A DNA stretch of 64,000 bases from Plasmopara viticola (lineage: Eukaryota > Oomycota > Peronosporomycetes > Peronosporales > Peronosporaceae). The position numbers and the translations under genes were made by a program. The notes under the pieces are model-generated. The model made no database searches. It saw nothing but the letters and a program-made list of their open reading frames with translations, and was not told the origin of the DNA. Below are positions 22,653 to 34,530 of this stretch, piece by piece (position 1 is the stretch's first letter; the number at the start of each line of letters is the position of its first letter). The stretch lies in assembly GCA_001695595.3 (NCBI GenBank), contig MBPM02000004.1:620001-684000 (forward strand). Reading direction: 5' to 3'.

Positions 22653-23021
22653 ATTTATTACGTGAAAGTAATGATTATGCTAGATCTTATTGAACCAATC
22701 ACCAGCGAACACGATCTTATCGAGCTTGCGGATCGAGTCGAAAAATATCTGAAGGGTATAGTCGAATCGAGTGAGATTGGCAAACCGATTTCGAAGAAAG
22801 GGACCTATCTGATACTGTTAAGAGCTCCCAACCGAGACATTGGACATTGGACATGTGTTGATAGCGGGAATTACATCGGTTCTATGAGCGAGGCTGCTCC
22901 TACAAAGTACGAAATCGAAAAATATAATCCTAAACAGTATCAAGGTACTTACGAAGACTATTGTGGGATATGATTTATGCTATGGCAATATTGCAAACAA
23001 AATAGGAACCTGAACTTATAA
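22653..23021 (+). pseudogene. Adenain-like (C5/Ulp1-type) maturation protease relic
   Basis: About 120 residues. A first ATG at 22653 is followed by a one-base frame change near 22680. The main frame then carries EPITSEHDLIELADRVEKYL, TYLILLRAPNRDIGHWTCV and, near the end, KQYQGTYEDYCG. GHW supplies the likely catalytic His and YCG the likely Cys of a Polinton-type cysteine protease, which in active elements cuts capsid precursors. A TGA right after YCGI cuts the last helix, which would continue to about 23021 (FMLWQYC). The order fits the family; the gene is dead. Confidence 0.7.
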
Positions 23022-24150
23022 CATCGATTCAAGGACCTGACTCTGACGATTCTTTGATTTAAAATCAGTATTTCTATTACGGAATATAATCATGATGCTC
23101 AAAGAGATTGCCGTTTCATCCGGTATTCCAGTAGAAAAGCTCAAGAGAGCTTCATGACCGGCACACTCTCCTTGACTTAGGATGAGTTGCAGGGGTCTGG
23201 TGCGACTGCTTGAATCTTATGCTAAAGCTCTTTGAGCACACAAATCTGGTAAAGGCACTCGGTTAGCTATTTCTCACAAAGAGATCTGTTAGCTCCTGCA
23301 TTGACCAGAGCTGTTTGAATGCTTCTGTTGATATCATCACAGCTATAGTATTCGTCTTGAAGGTTTTTGCTGAGCGTTGAAGTGGTTGTATCCGTCGGAG
23401 CCTCAACTTATAAATATGTATTTTAAAATCGAATAGCATCGATGTTATACTCAGTGTTTAATGGGCTGATTGATTGTATAGCGCAAACAACTTTACTAAA
23501 GTCAGCTGCCGGTGACATATCCACGAGGAATTATGTCCATCTGCACGAGGTCTGTGCTATCGATTTTCAAAAAAATTGCCATGATAGCTACATGATCATC
23601 AATAAAAGTTTATTCATAATTTTGAGTCGTAATCGGGTTAACAAAGTTGTATCTGATTTCCTTCTTGACAGAGTGGATAAGCGACATTTGGCCTTTTCTT
23701 TCCGTGGCTTAGTCGTAGTAATGCACAAATGCTTGATCATCCACTCCTTTGATATTGAAGTCTTTGACGACCAACTGTAGATCTCGCTTCGAGTTAGCCT
23801 CTAAAATCGCTACATTCTCAGAGTTCAATTTGATCATTTTATCCGTTGCGAAGTAGCAGTGAGATATGAAGATTGTGCTCAACTTGAAGTGTCATCCTCA
23901 GGTCTTATAGTTCGAGAAAATGTTAGCTTGTCGTTGCTGTAGTCATTTATTATTATGAGCTCAGGCAATTGGAGCTCATGGGTATATGTCGCACCTGAGC
24001 AGCTTTGGAAGGTGAATCTGGGTCTGCAAATACGATAAAATTCGAGCTTATCTTGGAGATACTCATAGGGCTATTGGTGGCTAATGTCAAGCTTAATAAT
24101 CGTGAGATGAGGAAATGTATGAGGAGAATGCTTGAGAATGAACATGCAGA
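23022..24150. other. Polinton relic, unassigned part
   Basis: Fragmented ORFs on both strands, for example 23442-23780 (+) and a reverse reading near 23700-23870 containing NSENVAILEANSKRDLQLVV. A minor capsid or structural gene is possible from position, but no motif proves it. Confidence 0.35.
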
Positions 24151-25980
24151 GGTTGTTTTTTTCGCTAAACGAGGGGCCAAGGACAATCATCCTAGAATAA
24201 CTTCTTTATATTATGAATGCTGGTATATCGCCCATAGCAGCAGATTTGAACTTCTTTTCCGAAGCGAAGCTCCGTAGTTTGGAATAGCACTCTGGTTTCG
24301 CGTATCCCTAACCAGTGTTCAGACCACCGATCTACAATCCAGCCTTCTATCTAGCGCTAGATGCAAGCGGGTATCTCACATATCAGTATGCACAAACATT
24401 GTATTTTAGCAAGAACGACTATCGTCTGACACATATCACGGGAATCGTTTCCGGAGTTGCTACGTAAGCAATTTCTCTTGTGCCAGAAACTTACAATGAT
24501 ATCAGCGGAATCGGGGCACTAATTTGTGCTAATCTGATAATGAATGGATCCGCTGTAGTGACTACTCTGACTTACGTTATTGGTATATCCCTGGAACAGC
24601 TACTTCAATAAAAGTTCTTGTACTCTACTTTACACGATCCTGTACGAATATCTACGGCATGACATTTGACTCTGGAGGTATGGGGCTAGATGTGCCTACT
24701 TTGAGATTCGGAGGTATTACATTCAACTAGAGTTTTTTTCTCCCAATAACATAAGGTTCAGCGACTGCTTCTAAGGCGGTAGCTCTCAAGGCTTCTAGAG
24801 ACACGGCTGGTCTGGGGTCTGTTTCTGGGAGTACGATCAATTGGTCTCGGGGACGACAAGAGATTTTGGGTTGCTTTCGATATAAGGAATTCAGGTGATA
24901 TCATAAGAAATATCTTGAATTTTGGTACAATATCAGCTTTTGATCTAATCAAATCGACTCGTACTACGAGCGGTCAGCCATGTAGTAGTGTAAGCGAAAC
25001 TCTGTCCTTTGCGTTGCTTCATTTCAAAAAGGTGCAGCGTAAATTGGCACAACCTTGGCTCATGAAATTGTTCTACAAACGCAAAATATCACTCGTATGG
25101 TTATGTCCGGAAAGCATAGATGATTTTTCGGTTGCTGGTTGTCTCACGGCTACAAATTTGGGTGGATTTTTAACGTATGGGAACCAATCAGCTATTACAA
25201 GCGTAGGACACTCGACAGAGCTTGAGATAAATACGAGCAATTCATCCGCATATCTTGATATAAAAGGCTCTGATTTAAGCTATCGAGATGGTAGCTATCC
25301 GTTGGTGGGTGCATTTTCGGGATCGGATGCCACTTCTTGTCAATTACAAATAGAGGTGCATAATAATTCTAACTCCACTTCGACTAATGCAACCTCGATA
25401 GGCAACATTAGTTCAGCCGATTTTCAATTTGGAACGGGAAACTCAACTACAATGATTTTAATAGCCGGTGGGCGTCTCGGACTCGGGACTTATATACCAA
25501 GCTCTTCTCTAACCGTTACCAATGCTGTCAATTTATACATTCGGAGCTGGCTCAAGTACGGTCTATAGACTACGAATAGAGTCTGGGGTGACCGAATCAG
25601 CACTTGGTCCGATCGTTTATTCAGTCGCTGCTAATTTCGGGGGCTGCATTGCCTGCACTGCCTTGGCTATGACTTCTGATAGGAGACTAAAATGGAATGT
25701 CATCCCTGCGCCTCTCGACCGTTAAAAACGACTTTACGATAGTGTAGCTGTCAAGCTTCACGAATAGAATAAGCCAGAGAATCAACAAGGTCAGGAAGAA
25801 CTCATCGCTCAGAACTTAGTATATGCTCATCTCACAGATTTGATGTATACTTTAGAGATGATATTGAGGAAGAAGAAGATCCATCGCTCGAACCTAGCAA
25901 ACAGCAGCTTAATGTTGATTATTAGAGGAATCGGCATACAATATGAAGATGATACAGCATCTATCGAAAGAAGAAGCATA
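24150..25980 (+). pseudogene. Fibre-like protein relic with S74-type intramolecular chaperone end
   Basis: The reading on the plus strand shows fibre-type repeats: PAFYLALDASGYLTYQYAQ, ITGIVSGVAT, ISGIGALICANLIMNGSA and TNLGGFLTYGNQSAITSVG. A GRLGLGTYIPSSSLTV box follows (about 25470-25530). It ends with TSDRRLKWNVIPAPLDR (about 25670-25725) and, after a stop, LIAQNLVYAHLTDLMY. The G(R)xGxGTxxPSxxLxV and SDRRLKxNI..PLD pattern is the hallmark of peptidase S74 (intramolecular chaperone) domains, which self-cleave after guiding trimeric fibre folding in phage and some eukaryotic virus fibres. Stops and frameshifts are present at several points. The start is approximate. Confidence 0.7.
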
Positions 25981-28900
25981 TTTCAAGACCGGACAAAATA
26001 GTATGAAACAAGCATGAAGAAGTAATGTTACAACTTCAGAGTGTCAGACAAACGGCTAAAACGTACGACGCTCTACTAAGTGATGGCCGTGCTGTATCGT
26101 TTGCTGGTATTCAGAGCAATGGTAAGCCTATGATGGGCGATGCCAGGGGGTCGTCAAATCCTTGAGTTGATTTTCCGATCGAAAAATTCAGTCCTCTAGT
26201 CTTCCACGTCCGTCTCGAAGAAATTTCTCGGGTGATAATAATATATTAGTCATGGGATGCATACCAAGTAAAAAAGTTGAGTCGAATCTGACACCAGGTG
26301 AACCAAATCAATCATCGGATCGACGATATCGAAAGCTGGTCGATTGTAGCATTAGGTGACAGTGTTTTCCTTCCTACTAAAACTTCTGACGGAGAGTTTG
26401 CAATACTTCAAGTTTGTATCAGCGATAAAAAAACAGTGTGTACCGAGAATTTGTCAACAAGCTTTAAAAAATGGTATATCTTAAACGGCGAATGTCTTGA
26501 CTATGTTTTTTTATGGGCTGGTAAGCCCACCTCTGTGTTTTGCCTCCGGCGAAACTGTGATACCCACCATCTGTTTGAGTCGAAGAATTCGCTTTCTCAT
26601 CAGATTTGTCAAGATCAGTCTCCCAAGCGGCTGCTTGAGTTTTCTGAGGTCGCTCACTAATGATAAACCTTTTCACAACTCTCTTAAGCTCAGCGACATT
26701 GACGTCGGCGTTGTCGCCATAGCCACTCCCAGATTTTGAAATGATGCGCCTGTTGAAGAAAAACATTATGTGTCTAATTATAGTATCCGAGTGATGTTAT
26801 CGCGAAACTTGTTTTCCGAGATAAATTGGTTGCTATACATATCCTTTGTGAGAGACTTTAACTGTTTAAGGATACTTGGAGCATCGTTGCCTAGATCTAG
26901 CTCTCCTTTGAGCTTATCGTACTCGGCTCTGAGTGTCTGTAGCGGATCCTCGAATTTATTATGGAGATGAAACTGAACATGTGTGATGTCTTTGAACAAT
27001 TTTTTGTCATCTATGGTGAGTTTTTCAACTTTATTTTGGTCTATGTTCTGCTCAAAGACGAGGGTCTTGATCTTAGCTTGAAGACTATCACTTATCAAAC
27101 ACTAAGGACCACATTTACGTCGATTAGGCTGTACCGATACAAGTGGCTTTGCATCAAGGTCTGGCAAACGATTGTACATGCTACCCAGTTGTCGATATAC
27201 GCACGTCGATGGAGTAATTATACCCTAAAAATCATTCAGATTATAGGCTCAACCACGTCCAAATTCCCCTTCCAATGGAGCGACACCAGTCCCTCTCACA
27301 CCACATCCCTGTAATTTAGGTTGAGCATCTGAATTCTTTTGCTTTAGACTGATAAACAGACTTAGTAGAAATAAGAGCTAAATGGGCTGCCTCCAGAGCG
27401 GATTTCACTGCTTTTGAGTTAGGCTCTTTGACAGTCAGTACCGCCGCTTCATATCGTTTCTAAGCCTCACCATACATCTGGAAAAAAGCTTCAGCATCAT
27501 CGTGTAGTTTCTGTAGGTCTTCAACATGGTAGTTCTTTATACTTTGTCGTGTGATATCTTGTGCAGTCCCTACGATGGCCTTGTTGAGAACCACTAAATT
27601 CTGATCAAGATTTTTTACGGTCTTTATTAAGCTTCTTCTTCTAATGACTTTCGCCCCTTCTTTATCATTCGATGGAAATTCATAGTCAATATAAGAGAGA
27701 TAAATCGCCACAATCATTCAGCAGCGATGTGAATGTAGTAACCATTGGAAAATCTCCATTTATTTCTTCAAGGCGACTACAGACACAGCTTTGTGTTTAT
27801 CTTTCGTAATGATGTCGAAAGGACGTGAGGCTATCGGTTAACCATAATTCATTACTTAACTGCGTGTAATAATCTAGTAGAATTCGTTTAGCATCATTGA
27901 ATACGATGAGTCTCTGTTCTCATTCAGCCCGCTTTTGTTACATGTCGCGCCTCTGGATAATCATCGTCGGTTGTCTGAAAACTGTTTAAGGAAGTTTTTG
28001 ACGTCAGGTGTCCCGACCACTGATAGTTCGAATCCTCTGCTTTTTACCATGTTTAAAAATGTACTAAGCGTCGATTGCCAACCAACTTTATCGTTCGCTG
28101 AGTTATGACTCTTTACCATAAACATCGATTCATGATTTGTCAATCCAAACGTACTGACGTGAATGACATTTATCAGATTTGAGCTTTTCTTTGAAGACAG
28201 AAGAATGCTTTTCATTATATATCAGCAACCCCATGTAATACATTATAGCCGAAAGCACTTGTATCCAACTTTGATCATTGTCATAGGTCGCCGATGTTGA
28301 TTTGTTGGCGAAATGCATGCCGTTCAGTCTCCTATCCTTAAGCTTTACATCGAGTTATTCTACTTCTTCCCCTGCACGCTTCTTTCTCTCTAACCGAATA
28401 AGTGTTTGCGTTCGATTTTCTTCATCACGCATGGATCAACCTCATCGATTGAGTTGTTTTGCCCGTCGTATAAGACATCCCTAATTTTTAGCTCTGTGGA
28501 AACCCAATCATTTTTTTTTTGTAATGGAAATGATAGACCCTTTCAATTCGAGGCGGTATCTCGGGTCATCTTTTTCATTCTTTTATCGGTTAAGATGAAT
28601 TCGAAGAGCAACCCGATTCGAATTCTTAATAAAATTATTTTAAATACAATCCCTTGGATCAACTTGTCCTGTAGTATCCATTGTTGTTTTCTTTGGCGGT
28701 ATTGTAAGATCCGTATTAGGACCGACATTCTTAGACTTTGGATGAACCTGAAAGTTTCGATCCAATGTATCTGTGCGAGCTTGTGATCCCTTACCAGTTG
28801 TATCAGGGCGAGCCTGTAATCCTTTATCAGTTGTGTCGGGAGTTCCTTGCATCCCATTGTCAACCGTCTTTGCTTGAGGAAACGATGTTGCGACCGCTGG

Positions 28901-29849
28901 GTTTATCGGAGAAAATTCTTTAAACAATCTTTTCAAAAGGGCTCAGACAAATTTGTCCGAGTCGATGTTGAATTTTTTTGCGTCCGGTGAAGATATACTC
29001 TTTCGACATCGCTTGCCCACGATGTATCTTTATACATGATGCGCTTGATTTTGGTTTGTTGGACACGTCGCTGTGCTCGTAAAGAAGTTTTTGTCGTTTT
29101 TGCTCTCGCTCAGCGAGGGATTCGAGGTTGAGAAACATCTTAAGTTGTATATAATTCGATATAAAAAAAATAAAGATCGCTCGGTATCTACGATATCTAC
29201 CACAAACTTGGCATCACTGGGTCATGACGAAATGGCTGATATATATGACAGATACCCTTTCATTTATTCAAGAGATCAGATAGCGGCTTTTCATACAATG
29301 GGAGGAAATCTCGAATATTTCCTCAAGCTCATGACGAATTTTTTGTTCGTAACCGTTGTGTGAAAACTGGCTACCAGATCCGTCAAGATTAATTCAATCT
29401 TGATTCGATCTACCTCCTGAATAATCCATATATAACGTCGCAGCTTTGAAAGATTTTGTTGATTGCTTAAGCATTTGGAACATGGCGTGACTTTATAACT
29501 ATACACATGATGATATTTCACTCTCGAGAAAAATTTCTATGATATATGAATCAATTGTGTAGGCTTGTAGCAAAGCGGGGTTCTCTTATAACTATGTGTG
29601 CCTTACCCTTGTCAACATAGCAATTCATTTTTTTGCTGCTGCCTAGTACTTCTTCTAGAGGGTTAATTGACGATTCTTGTTGACCAATCGAAGGTTATGG
29701 AATGGTGTTCAGAAGTCAGCTTCGTTACCAAGCCATCCGACTAGATGTTTGTATTTTGGTGCGGATTTTGCACCTACGGTAGCTCTTCCAGAGCGTATTT
29801 ATTGTGAATCAAGATCTTTTCAGCCTCAAGAATATCGCCTCGATTGATA
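25981..29849 (-). pseudogene. Polinton relic, minus-strand structural or unknown ORFs
   Basis: Most coding-like reading is on the minus strand. One ORF at 27098-26778 is Lys/Leu-rich and likely helical, with LRAEYDKLKGELDLGNDAPS then ILKQLKSLTKDMY, resembling a helical C-terminal module of proteins in Mavericks. Another at 28936-28640 has imperfect repeats DTTDKGLQARP / DTTGKGSQARTDT. Others, at 27717-27460, 28215-27961 and 29138-28920, are polar and unassigned. No Walker A motif of a packaging ATPase was found. I assign no functions here. Confidence 0.4.
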
Positions 29850-30650
29850 GAAGCTTATGTAGTTTCAAATTTGACCATTTTAAGATCGTTTGGTGCTTTG
29901 AAAAGTGTATGACCGTTTATGAACTTGGACTCGATACCCATCGATTCGAACGACCGAATAAACGGCTTTGCTCCATCAAGCAGTTTCTTTATCAAATGTC
30001 TGCTTCTTGAGTCGATATAGCACATTTGATCCGACCTCAAACTCCTTCTTAATCCTATCGGCTTCTGCCTGAATATGACTAAGATCCGCATCTATCTCTT
30101 GCCTTCGGCCTCGTTCGGAGTCATTTTAATCGTGCGATGAAAAGTGGTGCTATGGCTTTCGATAACGTCAGTGATAAGCTCTTGGAAATAAACATTGGGG
30201 ACATTTTAGTTAGTCTCTACTTCGAGCTTCTCTCTGATCTTTCGATTGTACCCATTGTTTCGTTGTCACCGGGATTGTTGTTGTACCGCTACCAGTATCG
30301 CTTGTAATGATATCTACTTTTTTGCAGCCGAACAAATGCTTTAAGTGCTGCTAGCACAGTTGTGCTGTCTTGTTCGATAAGACTCTTGTACAGCCCAACC
30401 TCGAGTTGATATTAAAAGCTGGTCGCTTCACTCAAAATTCAAGGTCCATCTGCCAAGAGTTGGATTATACTAAGCTATTTTGAAGCCATTGAATCTCTTC
30501 TTTTGGTCCTGATATCGCTGAATATCAGTCTGACTCGCATACCAATCCTTAACGACTTTGATAATTATCTAAGGGTCTGAACGTTGTGCCTTTCGATATA
30601 GAGCTTGAGCTCCAATTAAGCCGGTTTATGGGTTATAGTAAAGTTTGCTT
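29850..30650 (-). pseudogene. Polinton retroviral-type (rve) integrase relic
   Basis: On the minus strand an N-terminal part keeps LIGAQALYRKAQRSD, VVKDWYASQTDIQ and KKRFNGFKIA. The catalytic core is badly broken. The end keeps HRTIKMTPNEAE and the SH3-like tail FEVGSNVLYRLKKQTFDK, WSKAVYSFESMG and FKAPNDLKMVKFE. HxTxxMTPNEA plus the FxVGxxVxxxxxxxxFDK...WS tail is typical of integrases of Mavericks and LTR elements. At least five stops and shifts are present, and the catalytic Asp/Glu residues cannot be placed. In active elements it would join the element to host DNA. Confidence 0.7.
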
Positions 30651-30795
30651 GACAGCGCGTTCTGGTGTAAATTTACCAAGAAAAAATATAGTGGTTAGCT
30701 GCTTGATTAAAATCGAAGCTTATATATTCAACGCGATAGTCGACATGCCATTTGATAGAACCTAACGCTCATCGAAGTAATTGGAGAGAGCTTTT

Positions 30796-33700
30796 TTAAT
30801 TGTTTATTGGTAATGCTCGATATGGTCTCTTTTTTACGATCTTGCCATCAGGGTTAAGTACATCAGTGTTGCGTCCCCGATCCTGTTGTATACCCTTAGC
30901 ACTGACTTTGACCATGTTCTCCTCGTCTGGTGGGTAGCAAATGTAGTTCTTAGAGGATGATGAGACCATTCCATCACCTCGCCACTCTTCCTTAAATAGT
31001 CCAGGCGTGCGGCGATCATACGTAGCTACTTCAATGTTGTAGTCTCGCGGGAACCACTCGTACCTATGCTCATCGAAGTGATCACATCGCTCAGGCTTGA
31101 TACAACTTTTGTAAGGTTTCTCGCACATTAACGCGATAAAGCCGCTGTCTTTGTCCATATCCTAAAATTGAAAGTCCGAATGATCGAAGTAAAAGTCGAC
31201 GCAGCCAAAGTCATACCGAAGCATGCGTAGCTTAGCAAGCTGATAGATATCAATCGACAAATGGATTGGATTCTTGTTATTTAGACGGCCTTCTTTCATC
31301 GTAATCGCACAGGAGCCATTAAACTCCTCCAACCCGTGGAACGTAAAGTGTTCGATCTTTCTTAGTATAGCCTCATCGTTCAACTCATATTTAAGCTCTT
31401 TGTGCTTGCTCATATCTATTCCAGATCGACCAAAGCACTGTTATCTACAAGCTCATCATCTCAGCAATCATCGTCTTGGGCTTATGAATACCACGCTCTC
31501 GTCGCGTTCAATGCAGCATCCACAAATGGAGCCAACGCCATGTGTGAGCTTACTTTGGTGAAGCTGTAAGTTTTAGTGATCTCCATACCTTGGGTAAGTG
31601 CCACTTAAGCAAAGGCGTGTAGATAAGGATCTTCTCACCAAACAACTACCTATTAGCCTACCTGATGGTTTTGCTCGGCTTTTTCTTACATGTTTCGTTG
31701 TTCTCGTAAATGTGATGTCCAATGACACTCTCATCAGTACAATCGATTTGCGTATTTTTAAAATTTGGGGTCATCTCACTTAAGTAATCTTTGTGATGGT
31801 CTGGAGTACGAATATCACATCCGAGGAATCCAAAAATCTTGTTAGTAACGATGTTCCTCGACAATGTCTTCATAAGCATTGTTCGTAGTCAATCGTCCGC
31901 ATGGCATCTCATTACAAAGTGCCCACAGATAGAGAGCGTTAGCATTGAATCCAATACAGCTTATTACCTCGAAGCATGGTCTCCTTGCGTTTGGCACAGC
32001 GATTGAAGATAATGGATGGGCCTCCAGCAATGTTGGCCTTCATTTTAGCGTGAATGTCTTTCTCCACCTTGACAATGCTATACACCAACCTGTCCGAGTC
32101 AACTTTAGCAGCTTTTTGTAGCGAAATGCTCTGAGCGACATGTCCTTACGGGCGGTATTGCACTTGATACAGCTAACCAATATTTTTCCATCGATGTGTC
32201 CAAGCTTGTTGTTGATACGATTGGCTGAAGGGGTCTCTTTGGTTAGCTGACAGTGGCATAAATCACACAGGTGCTTTTGCTTTCGCAGCAATGTATCGAA
32301 GTGATCAAATGTCTTACCAAAGTCCCGTTTTGCCTTAGCGTTCTGACTCTTGTAGCCACCTATCGCTTAGCTGGAAATTGGCATGCGTTGACAGATTTCT
32401 TATTCTTATATTGGAAAGTGTTGAAGCAGGTCTGATACATAACCTTCTCCAAAAGATCAGGTAGCAACACTCCATCCGAGAACATATATAGATCGAAAAG
32501 CATGAATAGTTCACGCTGAGCCTTGAAACCCTTGACAAATGGAACTACATCGAGATTGTTGTACCAGACTACCAGGTCCTTGATAGATTTCATCCCATAG
32601 GATCCTCACACGAACTTTACTCGTTCGTATCCGTCGTCGGTAATGCTTGTTTCACGGAGCTTGCTGTTAAAAGCTGTTTTAGGTAGGATAGAAGTCTGAT
32701 TTGAAACATTGAACGCTGGGATGTTTTCGTATGGAAAAAAACCTTCACCAAGACCACAAACACGTTAGATTTTATCGTCGCATTTGCATCCACCCAGATG
32801 TGTCTTGATATATTTATCATAGCTCGTACCAGCCGGTACATAGTCATTAATATCGAGCAATGTTTATGTTCGATGTAGCGATACACATGTAGCTGGGATT
32901 CTTGATGACAGATTTGGTGTTGTCAGTACCAATGATGGCAAATAAGTCGCTCTTATTCAAGTTAATGTCGCGCCGACCTGAGTTGAAGCCAAAAACAGGT
33001 ACCTGATCAGTCTGCTGTTTAAGTATTCCGTAGTCGGACCTTTGATTACCAAAGCCAAGACTGCTATGAAAGTGGAAGAATCTACCATAGTTTCCTTCCT
33101 TAATCCAATTCTCAACATCGGACATCTTGTACTTCTTACCGAGATTGATGCCTGGAAATTTCATACCTGTCAGACCGTGGGCATTGATGATTATTTGCAG
33201 AAGCGAGTTGTACTTCTCAACATTGTGCTGTCGGATATTCACCGATCCATCACCAAAGTATTTGAACATGTCTACAAGCAACATCTTTGAAACGTTATTT
33301 ACGAAACATTGCACTTCCTCGGTTAAGCTGTCAGCTATGATACAGACACCGGAATGTGTTCGTTCGTGAAGACTGTATCCTCTCCATGTTGAGGCGCGGT
33401 AGGCTTTAGGATGGCCTCAAAGTCATAAACGATGAGATAGTCGATGAAATCACAAGCATCCTCAATGGAATATTTCGTAAGCAATGATCGGATTGCGTTG
33501 GGGGCTGGCCTATGTAGTATTAGTCTAGCTGGAAAGCTTTCGATATTCACAAGCTCGCACTAATTTTTCTTATGGTTTTTAAGCCTTTCACTGGTCGAGA
33601 AAATCAATCCACATTTAGACTGTTGATAGTTAGACTAAAGCATAGCCATGTTTTTGATGTAGAGAGCATGATTCTCGTGTGATTGTATATCCATAGCTTT

Positions 33701-34478
33701 AAACTCCTCGTCCGTTCTTCAAATGCATTCTACATTTCCAGAAGCTACATCCATGCTATATGCATTTATAAGTTGGAAGCAGTGCTCAACCTCATCGAGC
33801 TGTAGTGGGTCAATGGACTTGAAGCTTCGAAACTGGCTTAAAGAATAATTTACCCCCTCGAAAGAGTACTAGCGCTGGGATGCCTCCTTTATATAAGCCT
33901 GAATTCTTCGAGATCCTTTTTAGGACTAAAATGTATGCCAGGCTACGCAGTGGAAGACGCACTTGTTGTTGGTCTTAGTGAAATCGATCACATGCTTGTT
34001 CTCGCGGATTACCTTAAATATAGTAGCGTCGCTATCCCAAGAGCATGATCGCGATTGTAGATAAAAATCTTGAATGCGGTGATCGCTTCGAGCTCATATC
34101 CGAAGCTGGCGTAGTTCAGTTTATTAGTCAGCTCTATAGATCTGATTTCCAAAATCAACTTCTTTTGAATATTCGATTTGCTTTTGACTTATTGGAGACA
34201 TAAGTGTTGGCAAAATTTGGGTAGTAGTGGCGAGTGTCATCAGGATCAGTATTTATCACAATTTCATACCCAAGAGCAATATCTACCTTAAAGGCACTTG
34301 CCTGGGTCGAAAGAACGTTCTCGAAGTTATCGTAGAAATCATTAGCCTCAATACCCTTATACAGGTGTAATTCCATGTGCTTACCATTGTAAAAACGGTA
34401 CTTAGGATCAAACTTAGAATCAGGCGAAATATGCGTCTTAAGCATTTCAATCGAATTATTGTTCTGCTTGGCCACCAA
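30796..34478 (-). pseudogene. Protein-primed family B DNA polymerase relic (DNA_pol_B_2 type)
   Basis: A ~3.7-kb minus-strand reading in many frames. The N-terminal domain has FKVDIALGYEIVINTDPDDT (about 34250). The exonuclease area has YLIVYDFEAILKPT (about 33430), QVPVFGFNSGRRDINLNKSD (about 32980) and WYNNLDVVPFVKGF. A zinc-type segment has LCDLCHCQL...SCIKCNTARKD. The palm has GFNANALYLWALCNEMPCGR (about 31930), IHLSIDIYQLAKLRMLRYDF (about 31220), MDKDSGFIALMCEKP (about 31150) and RRTPGLFKEEWRGDGMVSSS. The family is clear and replicates Polinton-like and linear plasmid DNA by protein priming. Key residues look altered (N for D in GFNANALYLW, K in DKDS), which with many stops means it is dead. 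Confidence 0.85.
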
Positions 34479-34530
34479 TCTCTACTTGACTGAACGCGAA
34501 ATGTTGCTAACATAAACCATCTTACCTGTC

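Larger units (their letters stand above)
19965..34530. mobile_element. Decayed Polinton/Maverick-type virus-like element (~14.5 kb)
   Basis: This AT-rich block carries relics of a capsid protein, an adenain-type protease, a fibre-like protein, a retroviral-type integrase and a protein-primed family B DNA polymerase. That set defines Polintons/Mavericks and their virus relatives. All genes have stops and frameshifts. Terminal inverted repeats and target-site duplications were not identified, so both ends are approximate: the left is set by the end of the EF-hand fragment, the right by the start of CRN-like sequence. No packaging ATPase was recognised; it may be lost or too degraded. It lies wholly between copies 1 and 2 of the host duplication. 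Confidence 0.8.

Noticed and set aside
28640..28936. DTTxKGxQAR repeat considered as an adhesin-like protein
   Set aside because: Only two to three imperfect units inside a degraded ORF; too little to name.
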